Shown here in pieces: positions 45,437-53,230 of a stretch of 64,000 bases of DNA. The notes below the pieces were generated by a model. The model did not search any database and was not told where the DNA came from. It was given only the letters and a program-made list of their open reading frames with translations. The stretch is from Bacillus carboniphilus (GTDB lineage Bacteria; Bacillota; Bacilli; Bacillales; JC228): positions 248,001 through 312,000 of the forward strand of contig NZ_BAAADJ010000064.1 of NCBI RefSeq assembly GCF_039522365.1, written 5' to 3'. Both the position numbers and the translations under genes were made by a program. Positions within the stretch are counted from its first letter, which is position 1, and every line of letters starts with the position of its first letter.

Positions 45437-46348
45437 CTATGATTGAACAGGTACTTGTGGCTTTGATTTACTAGGTAATTCAGCTAGGATCATAGAACTA
45501 AAAATAAGTAAGCTTCCTAATCCTGCAGCTAGTGACAATGTTTCACCAAGCGCAATAAAGGATGTTAAAGCAGCAAATACAGGTTCAAAAGCAAATATAA
45601 TGGCAACTCGAGTTGCTGAAGTATATCGTTGTACTTTAGTCTGAATAAAAAACGCTAACGCAGTTGCTAATAAGGCAGTAACAAATAATGCAAATATAAC
45701 GTCCGGTTGAAAAATATAAGTCGGATTTAATGCCTTTTGCCAGTCTTCTAAGAAAAAGGCCGTCCCCATTGAAAGTATCCCAACAGTGAAAATTTGTACA
45801 ATGGTTAAAAGAGTTGCATCTAATGTAGATGAGAACTTCCCTGTCACTATAATATGAAGAGCAAAACCAAAAGCACAAATAAGAACAAAGAAATCACCTA
45901 AATTAAAACCTTCTCCTCCAGCCATGGTCATCATGTATAAACCGGATATGGAAAGAAGGCAAGAGATCCATACGATTAGCCTAGGCAATTGCTTAAATAA
46001 AAGTAGGGAAAAAAGCGGGACTAATACAACACTTAAGCCCGTTATAAAAGCAGCTTTAGACGAGGTGGTATATACTAAACCTATTGTTTGAAAACCATAA
46101 CCAATAAATAAGAATGCCCCCATAATCATCCCAGAGAAAAGGACAGTTTTTTTATTTTCAATTTTTTTGAGTCTAAATTTTAGTAAGACTGGGATTAGCA
46201 TAACGATTCCTGCTAGTAGAAACCGAACTCCATTGAAAGTAAATGGTGGTAAAAACGCTATAGCATTTTGAACAATGACAAAGGTAGTTCCCCAGATGAA
46301 GGCCACAAGTAAAAGCCACACGTCGGCTAAACGATTCTTGCTATTCAT
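45437..46348 (-). CDS. DMT-superfamily (EamA) transporter
   Basis: A 303-residue membrane protein with about ten hydrophobic helices in two repeated halves, each beginning with an EamA-type pattern (LLVAFIWGTTFVIVQNAI in the first). The family exports metabolites and amino acids; the substrate cannot be read. Its start overlaps the end of the RNase H-like gene by 8 bases, so the two share a message. Confidence 0.9.
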   Translation of the reverse strand: MNSKNRLADVWLLLVAFIWGTTFVIVQNAIAFLPPFTFNGVRFLLAGIVMLIPVLLKFRLKKIENKKTVLFSGMIMGAFLFIGYGFQTIGLVYTTSSKAAFITGLSVVLVPLFSLLLFKQLPRLIVWISCLLSISGLYMMTMAGGEGFNLGDFFVLICAFGFALHIIVTGKFSSTLDATLLTIVQIFTVGILSMGTAFFLEDWQKALNPTYIFQPDVIFALFVTALLATALAFFIQTKVQRYTSATRVAIIFAFEPVFAALTSFIALGETLSLAAGLGSLLIFSSMILAELPSKSKPQVPVQS

Positions 46349-46748
46349 GATTGTCTCCTCTTTCTGTTTTTCTAATGCCTTCTTTTGCTAGTCTGTCAGC
46401 ATTGCTATTTTCTTTACTAGGAATCCACTTCACAAAACAAAGTGGGAGCTTGGATTGGATCTCGACACATTCCTTTAATAAATGTTCAAATTTTTTATTT
46501 TTAACAAAACCTTTATCCATTGCATTTGCAACTAATTGTGAATCAGTCCGAATAGATATAATGGAATCCTTTTTATGTTGGCACAGATTCAAAGCATGAA
46601 CTAATGCTTTGAACTCAGCTTCATGATTACTCATTACACCAAGAGGGATCGAGTATTCTTCGACCATTTTTCCATTTTTTATAAATATACCAGCACCACT
46701 TGGACCAGGGTCACCTTTTGAGGCACCATCAATATAAACTTCTAGCAT
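46341..46748 (-). CDS. ypdQ: RNase HI-like protein YpdQ
   Basis: A 135-residue RNase H fold. The four carboxylates appear to be present: Asp in YIDGASKGDPG, Glu in SNHEAEFKAL, Asp in IRTDSQLVANA and Asp in NSNADRLAKEG. YpdQ-type proteins are short RNase HI homologues in Bacillus; in B. subtilis this group has been reported as weak or inactive on hybrids, so activity here is open. It is divergent from ypeP, another RNase H-like gene. Confidence 0.9.
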   Translation of the reverse strand: MLEVYIDGASKGDPGPSGAGIFIKNGKMVEEYSIPLGVMSNHEAEFKALVHALNLCQHKKDSIISIRTDSQLVANAMDKGFVKNKKFEHLLKECVEIQSKLPLCFVKWIPSKENSNADRLAKEGIRKTERGDNHE

Positions 46749-46799
46749 GTATCCGGCTCCTTGTCATTCGGTTTAGGACTTTTAATATTATACATGTTA

Positions 46800-46816
46800 A
46801 TGTTCTCATTGAACAT
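46800..46816. promoter_or_regulatory. Inverted repeat in the ypdQ/ypeP divergent region
   Basis: ATGTTC (46800-46805) and GAACAT (46811-46816) form a 6-bp inverted repeat with a 5-base centre. On the minus strand it lies just upstream of a TATAAT, where a spacer or operator of the ypdQ promoter would be. It is not a standard LexA box, whose half-sites face the other way. Confidence 0.3.
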
Positions 46817-46931
46817 GCAAAATGCTTATGTCTAAATAAGGGAGAGTTAGAGAAAATATAGGTAAGAGGAAATGGATAACGGTAATCAACTTCCACTGTC
46901 CATTTTGAATGTGATATAAGGGGGCTCTTTG

Positions 46932-47600
46932 ATGAATGTTAAAATACAATTTAGATACCATTCCAAGGAAAAAATTACATTTGAATCAGAATGGGTTTCA
47001 TTAGATAATGCGAACAAGATTATAAAAGATTTACAAGGAACTGCTAAGGTAAATGAAATCCAAATTATAGATGAGAAAGGTCAAGAGTGGTCACCTAAAG
47101 AAGCGAAAAAGCTAATGGCAGTTACTGAAAATGAACCTAAACAAATCAGACTTTATTTTGATGCAAGTTTTCATAAAGAAACCGGTGAAACAGGGGTGGG
47201 GTACGTCCTTTATTACAAAAAAGGTGAGAACGAAGTACGTCTTCGCAGAAGCCGAAAATTAGAACAGATTGAGCATAGTTCTGAGGCTGAATATATTGCT
47301 CTTTATCATGTGTTTGATTTAATTGAGGAAGAGGAATTAAACGGAATGGATTGTATCATACATGGTGACGCGAAAGGAGCAATTATGCAACTGTTAGGCG
47401 AGTGGCCGTGTTATGATGATTATCTAAATAGATGGTTGGATCGAATTGAAGAACGTGCAAAAAGGCTTAAATTAAACCCGACCTATAAATATATAGAGAG
47501 AAAGCAAAATATAGAGGCTCATCGGCTAGCCAAAAAGGGGATGGAAGGAGTCGAACAAGATAGTCGTTTGGAACGCGATGGAGAGGGGGAAATTCTTTGA
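46932..47600 (+). CDS. ypeP: RNase H-fold protein YpeP
   Basis: A 222-residue protein: an N-terminal domain of about 70 residues and a C-terminal RNase H fold. Three expected acidic residues are seen in LYFDASF, SSEAEYIAL and IHGDAKGA, but the fourth position reads NIEAHRLAKKG, histidine in place of the usual aspartate. Position matches YpeP of B. subtilis. Nuclease activity is therefore uncertain. ATG 46932 follows AAGGGGG. ypeQ overlaps its stop. Confidence 0.82.
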   Translation: MNVKIQFRYHSKEKITFESEWVSLDNANKIIKDLQGTAKVNEIQIIDEKGQEWSPKEAKKLMAVTENEPKQIRLYFDASFHKETGETGVGYVLYYKKGENEVRLRRSRKLEQIEHSSEAEYIALYHVFDLIEEEELNGMDCIIHGDAKGAIMQLLGEWPCYDDYLNRWLDRIEERAKRLKLNPTYKYIERKQNIEAHRLAKKGMEGVEQDSRLERDGEGEIL

Positions 47601-47773
47601 ATCGGAAAGTAATCTTTGAGGAACTAGAGGAAATTATGACTACATACTGTGAAGGTTGCTTTGTATATAAAACCTTAAGAAAAGAAAAAGGAAAAACATT
47701 TGCCCATAGGTTCTGTATTTCAAAGTGTACAGTCGGGGAGAAGATACAGAAATACGGAAAAAAACTACAGTAG
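47597..47773 (+). CDS. ypeQ: Small zinc-finger protein YpeQ
   Basis: A 58-codon gene, shorter than usual cut-offs. The start is TTG 47597, overlapping the ypeP stop, with GAGAGGGGG 7 bases upstream. The product carries CEGC in the first third and HRFCISKC later, a Cys2-His-Cys2 arrangement like the zinc-finger family to which YpeQ belongs. Function unknown; coupling to an RNase H-like protein suggests nucleic acid work. Confidence 0.75.
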   Translation: MNRKVIFEELEEIMTTYCEGCFVYKTLRKEKGKTFAHRFCISKCTVGEKIQKYGKKLQ

Positions 47774-47805
47774 ACTCAGAAACCTCCGGTGTTTTTGAGT
47801 TTTTT
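47774..47805 (+). terminator. Terminator after ypeQ
   Basis: ACTCAGAAAC (47774-47783) pairs with GTTTTTGAGT (47791-47800; one G-U), followed by five T. Confidence 0.82.
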
Positions 47806-47815
47806 ATTTAAACAC

Positions 47816-47842
47816 AAAAAAAGAGGCTGTTTACACAGCCTC
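47816..47842 (-). terminator. Terminator of cspD
   Basis: GAGGCTGT (47823-47830) and ACAGCCTC (47835-47842) form a perfect stem; read on the minus strand it is followed by T residues. Confidence 0.85.
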
Positions 47843-47856
47843 AGCTCATTTTAAAT

Positions 47857-48057
47857 TTATAGTTTAGTCACGTTTGCAGCTTGAGGTCCACGATTTCCTT
47901 CAACGATTTCAAAAGAAACTTCTTGACCTTCTTCTAAGCTCTTGTAACCATCGCCTTGGATTGCAGTGAAGTGTACGAATACATCGTCTCCACCTTCAAC
48001 TTCGATAAATCCAAAACCTTTTTCGTTGTTAAACCATTTTACTTTACCGTTTTGCAT
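47857..48057 (-). CDS. cspD: Cold shock protein
   Basis: A 66-residue single-domain cold shock protein that binds single-stranded RNA and DNA. RNP1 is KGFGFIEV and RNP2 is VFVHF. Names cspB, cspC and cspD are hard to separate by sequence, but cspD is the one expected beside ypeQ. A promoter lies about 100 bases upstream, leaving a roughly 90-base leader, as cold shock genes usually have. GGAGG precedes the ATG. Confidence 0.94.
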   Translation of the reverse strand: MQNGKVKWFNNEKGFGFIEVEGGDDVFVHFTAIQGDGYKSLEEGQEVSFEIVEGNRGPQAANVTKL

Positions 48058-48154
48058 GTAATTAAATCCTCCTAAACCGTGTGCACATATCGTGCATGAA
48101 AATAAATTATCATCAACCTGAAAGTGGTACTCAATTCAGTTTAATGATGATTTA

Positions 48155-48183
48155 AATATACACAATCCAAAGTTCGGAGTCAA
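48155..48183 (-). promoter_or_regulatory. SigA promoter of cspD
   Basis: On the minus strand TTGACT (48178-48183), 17 bases, then TATATT (48155-48160). The predicted start near 48148 gives a 5' leader of about 90 bases. Confidence 0.75.
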
Positions 48184-48280
48184 GGAAGTCAGAATATTAT
48201 TTTTTACTAGAAAAACCAGTCAAATACAGGGATAAACTTTTACTTTTTGGGTAATAAAGACTGATTTAAGAAAAAAACAG

Positions 48281-48308
48281 TTGACAGAAATTTGTCATGA
48301 GTTAAAAT
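48281..48308 (+). promoter_or_regulatory. Promoter of the manganese transporter operon
   Basis: A perfect TTGACA (48281-48286), 16 bases, then TAAAAT (48303-48308). It overlaps the MntR operator and leaves a leader of about 165 bases, which I could not explain; a weak AAAAGTT/AACTTTT hairpin lies near 48421-48445. Confidence 0.75.
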
Positions 48309-48324
48309 TTGGTCTAAGGAAACT
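48306..48324 (+). promoter_or_regulatory. MntR operator
   Basis: AATTTGGTCTAAGGAAACT closely follows the B. subtilis MntR box (AATTTGCCTTAAGGAAACT for mntH, from memory). It covers the -10 box and start point, so bound MntR would block transcription when manganese is plentiful. The mntR gene lies at the end of the cluster. Confidence 0.8.
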
Positions 48325-48477
48325 CTTGTGAATAAGAACAAAAAATATAAACATGAGAAAAAAGTGTGAACAAACGAAAAACTTCCGCATAAAATCTAAG
48401 TAATCAAAATTTTTTAAACTAAAAGTTGCGTGGGGTAAACTTTTTTGTGTGGAGGAAATAGGAGAGGGGAGTTAAAA

Positions 48478-49221
48478 ATGAATCCTGCTGTCAAAGTAAA
48501 TAATTTATGTATTTCGTATCATGGGAAGATAGCTGTAAAGGATATCAAATTAACGATTGATCAGGGGAAAATGGTAGGGATAATTGGTCCTAACGGTGCC
48601 GGAAAATCGACCTTACTTAAGGCTATGTTAAATATCATTCCGGCTGATTGCGGTGAAATTGAGTTTTTTGGGAAGTCATTAAAGGACCATAGAAAATCCA
48701 TTGCTTATGTCCCTCAAAGAAGCAATATTGATTGGGACTTTCCAATAAGCGTATTTGACACTGTGTTATTAGGAACTTATCCAAATTTAGGTGTTTTTAA
48801 AAAGCCCAAGAAAAAGGAAAAAGAGTGGGCTCTTGAGTGTCTGCAGCGGGTTGGTCTGGAAGAATACCGTGATCGTCAAATAGGAGAATTATCAGGTGGA
48901 CAACAACAACGTGTATTTTTAGCAAGAGCCCTTGCTCAAAAGTCGGAGTTTCTGTTCCTTGACGAGCCATTTGTTGGGGTTGATGTAGTCAGTGAAAAGT
49001 TGATTATCTCAATCCTGAAAGAATTAAAAGAAAGTGGTAAGACGATATTGGTGGTCCATCATGATTTGAGTAAGGTTAATGAATACTTCGAACAGCTTAT
49101 TTTATTGAATAAAGAACTAATTAGTTTTGGGGAAGTGGATCGAGTTTTTAGAACGGATATTTTAACCAAGGCTTATTCCGATCAGTTTTCGTTTTTAAAG
49201 GGAATGGGGGTGGCAAAATAA
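48478..49221 (+). CDS. mntB: Manganese ABC transporter, ATPase
   Basis: A 247-residue ABC ATPase. Walker A is GPNGAGKST, the signature LSGGQQQRVFLARAL, Walker B FLFLDEPF and the switch histidine in VHHD. It drives uptake of Mn(II) by the membrane and binding proteins that follow. Symbol follows B. subtilis usage (mntB is the ATPase); staphylococcal naming differs. ATG 48478 has AGGGGAG upstream; the permease gene starts directly after its stop. Confidence 0.92.
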   Translation: MNPAVKVNNLCISYHGKIAVKDIKLTIDQGKMVGIIGPNGAGKSTLLKAMLNIIPADCGEIEFFGKSLKDHRKSIAYVPQRSNIDWDFPISVFDTVLLGTYPNLGVFKKPKKKEKEWALECLQRVGLEEYRDRQIGELSGGQQQRVFLARALAQKSEFLFLDEPFVGVDVVSEKLIISILKELKESGKTILVVHHDLSKVNEYFEQLILLNKELISFGEVDRVFRTDILTKAYSDQFSFLKGMGVAK

Positions 49222-50082
49222 ATGTCTTTTTTTGAAGCGGTTATTCAATATGAATTCTTGCAAAAGGCTCTACTTACATCTACGATGGTCGGGATTATAT
49301 GCGGGATAGTGGGCTGTTTCATCATTTTAAGAGGAATGGCTTTAATGGGGGATGCCATATCACATGCAGTTTTACCAGGAGTGGCGATTGCGTATATGCT
49401 AGGCGTTCACTTTTTTATTGGAGCTGTTATTTCTGGAGTGCTGACTGCTATGGGAATCGGGTTCATCAGCCAAAATAGTCGGATTAAACATGATATTTCA
49501 ATCGGGATTATGTTTACCGCAGCTTTTGCACTTGGTATTATCCTAATCACGCTCATGAAGAGCAGTACAGATTTATATCATATTTTATTCGGTAACGTTC
49601 TAGCCGTTAGATCTTCTGATATGTGGACGACTATGGGAATTGGTGTTGTCGTTCTATTCTCTATTTATTTGTTTTATAAAGAACTGTTGGTTTCATCCTT
49701 TGATCCTACGATGGCAGGAGCTTATGGATTGCCAATTAGACTAATTCATTACTTTTTGATGACACTACTTACCTTAGTTACGGTAGCCTCCTTACAAACA
49801 GTAGGTATTGTGTTAGTGGTAGCCATGCTTATTACGCCAGCTGCAACGGCTTATCTGTTAACAGATCGATTATCCACTATGCTCTTTCTAGCGGCAGGAT
49901 TTGGAGTAATAGCATCCATAATAGGTTTGTTCTTTAGCTTTACGTATAACTTGGCGTCTGGTGCCACAATCGTATTGGTTTCAACTTTCTTGTTTCTAGT
50001 GGCCTTTACCTTTTCCCCAAAACAAGGGGTAGTCATTCGTGCTATAAGAACAAGAAAGACAAAAAGAATACAGCTATCTTGA
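49222..50082 (+). CDS. mntC: Manganese ABC transporter, permease
   Basis: A 286-residue membrane protein of the ABC-3 (zinc/manganese) family with about eight hydrophobic helices and the early GDAISHAVLPGVAIAY motif that contacts the ATPase. B. subtilis has two permeases (MntC, MntD); only one is present here, which would act as a homodimer. It starts on the base after mntB ends. Confidence 0.9.
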   Translation: MSFFEAVIQYEFLQKALLTSTMVGIICGIVGCFIILRGMALMGDAISHAVLPGVAIAYMLGVHFFIGAVISGVLTAMGIGFISQNSRIKHDISIGIMFTAAFALGIILITLMKSSTDLYHILFGNVLAVRSSDMWTTMGIGVVVLFSIYLFYKELLVSSFDPTMAGAYGLPIRLIHYFLMTLLTLVTVASLQTVGIVLVVAMLITPAATAYLLTDRLSTMLFLAAGFGVIASIIGLFFSFTYNLASGATIVLVSTFLFLVAFTFSPKQGVVIRAIRTRKTKRIQLS

Positions 50083-50097
50083 ACGGGAGGAATAACT

Positions 50098-51036
50098 TTG
50101 AAAACTTTTTGGAAATTGATGTTCGCGACTGTTGTTTCGCTTTTTCTAATTGTTGGATGTAGTAAGTCTGGAGACTCAGGCGGGAAAAAGGGTGATCATT
50201 TACAAGTTGTTACAACATATTCAATCTTGTTCGATATTGTAAGCAATATTGGGGGAGATTTAGTGGAAGTCCATAGTTTGGCACCAATTGGATCAAACCC
50301 TCATGAGTATGACCCATTACCACTTGATGTTCAAAAAACAACGGATGCAGATGCTGTTTTTTATAATGGCTTAAATCTAGAGGCAGGAAATGCATGGTTT
50401 GAGAAATTATTGGAGACTGCCGGAAAATCTGATGATGATAGTCCGGTATTCAGATTAAGTGAAGGTGTCGAACCCATGTATTTAACGTCAGATGGGAATG
50501 AAGGTGAAGAAGATCCACATGCATGGTTAGATATACAAAATGGTATACGATATGCTGAAAATGCAAGGGATGCTTTAGTGAAAGTAGACCCAGAAAATGC
50601 TGAAATTTATGAAGAAAACGCAGAAAAATATATAGAAGAGTTGAGGAAGTTGCATGAAGAGGCATTGGAACGTTTCGGCCAAATTCCTAAAGAAGAAAGA
50701 TATTTAGTAACCAGTGAGGGAGCGTTTAAATATTTCTCAAAAGCTTATGATTTTGAGGCGGGTTATATTTGGGAAATTAACGCTGAAAATCAAGGGACAC
50801 CTGAACAAGTAACTCAGGTTGTTGATTTAATTCGTTCTAGAAATATTCCTGTCTTATTTGTAGAAACCAGTATAGATCCCCGTAGTATGGAAATGGTATC
50901 TAATGAAACCGGTGTTGCTATTGGCGGGAAGCTTTTCACAGATTCACTTGGTAAGCCAGGAGAAGATGGGGATACCTACATTAAGATGATGAAGTGGAAT
51001 ATCGACGTAATATTGGAAAACTTACTACAGGAATAG
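50098..51036 (+). CDS. mntA: Manganese-binding lipoprotein
   Basis: A 312-residue cluster A-I binding protein. The lipobox LIVGC puts the lipidated cysteine at residue 21, so it is anchored outside the membrane. Metal ligands are seen as His in GSNPHEYDPLP and DPHAWLDI, with Glu and Asp later (LFVETSIDPRS, DSLG). This ligand set suits manganese, and the MntR box supports it. The start is TTG 50098 behind GGGAGG. Confidence 0.92.
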   Translation: MKTFWKLMFATVVSLFLIVGCSKSGDSGGKKGDHLQVVTTYSILFDIVSNIGGDLVEVHSLAPIGSNPHEYDPLPLDVQKTTDADAVFYNGLNLEAGNAWFEKLLETAGKSDDDSPVFRLSEGVEPMYLTSDGNEGEEDPHAWLDIQNGIRYAENARDALVKVDPENAEIYEENAEKYIEELRKLHEEALERFGQIPKEERYLVTSEGAFKYFSKAYDFEAGYIWEINAENQGTPEQVTQVVDLIRSRNIPVLFVETSIDPRSMEMVSNETGVAIGGKLFTDSLGKPGEDGDTYIKMMKWNIDVILENLLQE

Positions 51037-51104
51037 TAATGAACATTTCTAGTTGAATTAAATGTGAGTGAGCTCCAACTTTCTTGCCACCTACAAAAAC
51101 GTAT

Positions 51105-51117
51105 AGTAAACTTTACT
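51105..51117 (+). promoter_or_regulatory. Perfect palindrome upstream of mntR
   Basis: AGTAAACTTTACT is a 13-base perfect palindrome in the 120-base gap between mntA and mntR. It could be an operator for MntR or another regulator. I see no clear SigA promoter, so mntR may be read with mntA. Confidence 0.35.
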
Positions 51118-51156
51118 TACTGTAAAATTCTTGTGGAAAGAGTTGGAGAAATCGGA

Positions 51157-51576
51157 ATGCCTACCCCTAGTATGGAAGATTATATAGAGCAAATCTATTT
51201 ATTAACTGAACAAAAAGGATATGCAAGAGTTTCTGATATTGCGGAGTCTCTCTCAGTGCATCCTTCTTCAGTGACGAAGATGGTACAGAAGCTCGATAAA
51301 GATGAATTTCTAATTTATGAAAAATATAGAGGCTTGGTCCTAACCGCCAAAGGAAAAAAATTAGGAAAAAGGTTAGTGGAACGCCATGAATTATTAGAGC
51401 AATTTTTGCGTATCATTGGTGTGAAAGAAGAGAACATTTATGGGGATGTAGAAGGGATTGAACACCACTTAAGCTGGAATTCAATCGACCGAATAGGTGA
51501 TCTCGTTCAATATTTTGAAGAGAATAAACAAAGAGTTGAAGAACTAAAGCAGGTCCAAGATGATAATAACAACTGA
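51157..51576 (+). CDS. mntR: Manganese-dependent repressor MntR
   Basis: A 139-residue DtxR-family regulator nearly identical in pattern to B. subtilis MntR. All six manganese ligands are in place: Asp8, Glu11, His77, Glu99, Glu102 and His103. The winged helix has [16 protein letters not shown] as recognition region. ATG 51157 has GGAG 8 bases upstream; the open frame extends upstream without similarity. In B. subtilis mntR is elsewhere relative to the transporter, so the direct linkage here is notable. Confidence 0.96.
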   Translation: MPTPSMEDYIEQIYLLTEQKGYARVSDIAESLSVHPSSVTKMVQKLDKDEFLIYEKYRGLVLTAKGKKLGKRLVERHELLEQFLRIIGVKEENIYGDVEGIEHHLSWNSIDRIGDLVQYFEENKQRVEELKQVQDDNNN

Positions 51577-51583
51577 GAATTAA

Positions 51584-51627
51584 AAAGCCAGGCTGCTATA
51601 ACGAGCGAGCCTGGCTTTATTATTTTT
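51584..51627. terminator. Bidirectional terminator after mntR
   Basis: AAAGCCAGGC (51584-51593) pairs perfectly with GCCTGGCTTT (51609-51618), followed by a T-rich stretch. The convergent DUF3892 gene ends next to it. Confidence 0.87.
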
Positions 51628-51849
51628 TTAGAATGGTGGCAGTTCATTGAGTGTATTTGTATCCATTGAAACAGCGTGAATTCTTGGTAAAGATTGCTCA
51701 TTTGGCAAAACATCATAACCAGATAAAATACCTTGTTCAATCTCCTGAACTGCTTTCCGATAAGAGATAATTCTTCCTGTATTCGTTTGGAAATTCATAA
51801 TCTCACCGTAATGGTTCTTCTGAACGCCAATTAAGTACTCATTTTCCAT
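51628..51849 (-). CDS. DUF3892 small protein
   Basis: A 73-residue protein with the DUF3892 look: IGVQKNHYGEIMNFQTNTGR, then YRKAVQEIEQG. Function unknown. I start it at the ATG at 51849 with AGGGTG 8 bases upstream; the frame runs 19 codons further up without similarity. It is divergent from the methyltransferase gene. Confidence 0.72.
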   Translation of the reverse strand: MENEYLIGVQKNHYGEIMNFQTNTGRIISYRKAVQEIEQGILSGYDVLPNEQSLPRIHAVSMDTNTLNELPPF

Positions 51850-51951
51850 CCTACATTCACCCTCTTTTTGAACTCTTTTAAGTAAGTTTACCTCTATTAT
51901 TGCCACAATTTGTTATATTTATAGTAAGAACGTTAACGGGGTGTATTTTTT

Positions 51952-52629
51952 ATGAATTTTAACTGGCAGGATGAAACAAGAGTTAAATGGAATCAAATGA
52001 CACAATTTTGGAGCGAAAAAAGTGAGGATATGTGGGAACGGGGTAGCAGGAAAGAAATAATCCCCTTTATGGAGACCTTTATAAAGCCTAATGGATTTAT
52101 AGGTGATTTAGGGTGTGGAGATGGATACGGCTCATTTCTCCTTTATCAAAAAGGATTTACGGTTATTGGACTCGATATTGCTGAAGATATGATCGAGAAA
52201 GCAAAGGAAAGACAAATAGAAGGAAGCCTGACTTTTGTACAAGGTTCTATGTCATCAACCCCATTTGAAGACGAGCAATTCGATGCTGTAATGGCTATCA
52301 ATTCACTTGAATGGAATGAATCGCCATTGGGAACTTTAAATGAATTAAGAAGAATCACTACAGAATATGCCTGTATCGGGATTCTAGGGCCAACTGCTGC
52401 TCCAAGAATCAATAGCTACTCGAGATTATATGACAAGCCGGCAATTTGTAACACCATAATGCCCTGGGAATTCTCTCAGCTAGCAACAGAAAATGGTTGG
52501 GAAATAGTAGGAAACCTTCCAGTATATAAAAGGGAAGTAAAAAAAGAATTTGTTGAACAATTACCCATGATACTAAAACAGGCAAACTCATTTATGTGGG
52601 TGTTTATGCTTAGAAAAACAAAAGGGTGA
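51952..52629 (+). CDS. SAM-dependent methyltransferase
   Basis: A 225-residue class I methyltransferase of the UbiE/type 11 kind. The SAM loop is GDLGCGDGYG (from about residue 46), followed by VIGLDIAEDMIEKAKER and the motif DAVMAINSLEW. The substrate is unknown. It overlaps or abuts the unknown gene that follows (its stop TGA lies in that gene's ribosome site), so they form one unit ended by the hairpin at 53177. Confidence 0.87.
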   Translation: MNFNWQDETRVKWNQMTQFWSEKSEDMWERGSRKEIIPFMETFIKPNGFIGDLGCGDGYGSFLLYQKGFTVIGLDIAEDMIEKAKERQIEGSLTFVQGSMSSTPFEDEQFDAVMAINSLEWNESPLGTLNELRRITTEYACIGILGPTAAPRINSYSRLYDKPAICNTIMPWEFSQLATENGWEIVGNLPVYKREVKKEFVEQLPMILKQANSFMWVFMLRKTKG

Positions 52630-52634
52630 GAATT

Positions 52635-53126
52635 ATGTTTGACCCAACAGCTTATGAAAACATTAAAGTGATTTTAGAAGGTGCTGTCTATGATTACGAT
52701 TTAGAAGGACAGATTACGGTTTTAGATCGTAATGATACGTTTAATTTATCTAAACTCACTAGAACATATACAATCCAATTTTCTTTAAATGCAATGCAAA
52801 CACCATGTGATTTAATGATTACACTCTCAACTCTCGATTTATATAAAGAAATTGCTTTAAACCAAGAAGAAGTAGGGTGCAAGATTCAAGTTGGTGTTCA
52901 TATATATGAGGATGAGGTTCCATTACAAAAGTTGAAAGCACAAATGATTAGTGTTTGGGGTGCCCGGGACATAGACATTAAGACGGAATACTCCCTAAAC
53001 GGAGATAAAACAACAAACATTGTGGAAATCGATTTTGATAGGTTAATTAAAGAGGACGATGTAGATGATGTGGTTGCCTTAGTGGACCATTGCATCCATA
53101 CTTTACAGATATTATCCCAAGGGTGA
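52635..53126 (+). CDS. Hypothetical protein, 163 residues
   Basis: An unrecognised soluble protein with alternating charged and hydrophobic residues, probably a mixed alpha/beta fold, and an acidic C-terminal helix (KEDDVDDVVALVDHC). ATG 52635 follows GGGTGAG at 52624-52630. It is co-transcribed with the methyltransferase before it. No motif gives a function. Confidence 0.7.
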   Translation: MFDPTAYENIKVILEGAVYDYDLEGQITVLDRNDTFNLSKLTRTYTIQFSLNAMQTPCDLMITLSTLDLYKEIALNQEEVGCKIQVGVHIYEDEVPLQKLKAQMISVWGARDIDIKTEYSLNGDKTTNIVEIDFDRLIKEDDVDDVVALVDHCIHTLQILSQG

Positions 53127-53176
53127 GAAGATTCAAAATTTTCTTTGCATACCTTTTTAATAATAGCTACTATGGA

Positions 53177-53206
53177 AGTAGGATGGGAAACTATCCTGCT
53201 TTTTTC
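53177..53206 (+). terminator. Terminator upstream of the GNAT fusion gene
   Basis: AGTAGGAT (53177-53184) pairs with ATCCTGCT (53193-53200; one G-U), followed by five T. It lies only 25 bases before the GNAT gene start, so it either ends the previous unit or attenuates the next. Confidence 0.75.
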
Positions 53207-53230
53207 ATGGAAGAACTAGGGGGGCCAATA

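Noticed and set aside
46800-46816. LexA/DinR box
   Set aside because: Half-sites are GTTC...GAAC, opposite to the GAAC-N4-GTTC arrangement of the Gram-positive SOS box.
53090-53230. N-terminal extension of the GNAT gene by 47 codons
   Set aside because: It would cross the terminator hairpin, overlap the previous gene and bury the good ribosome site before ATG 53231.
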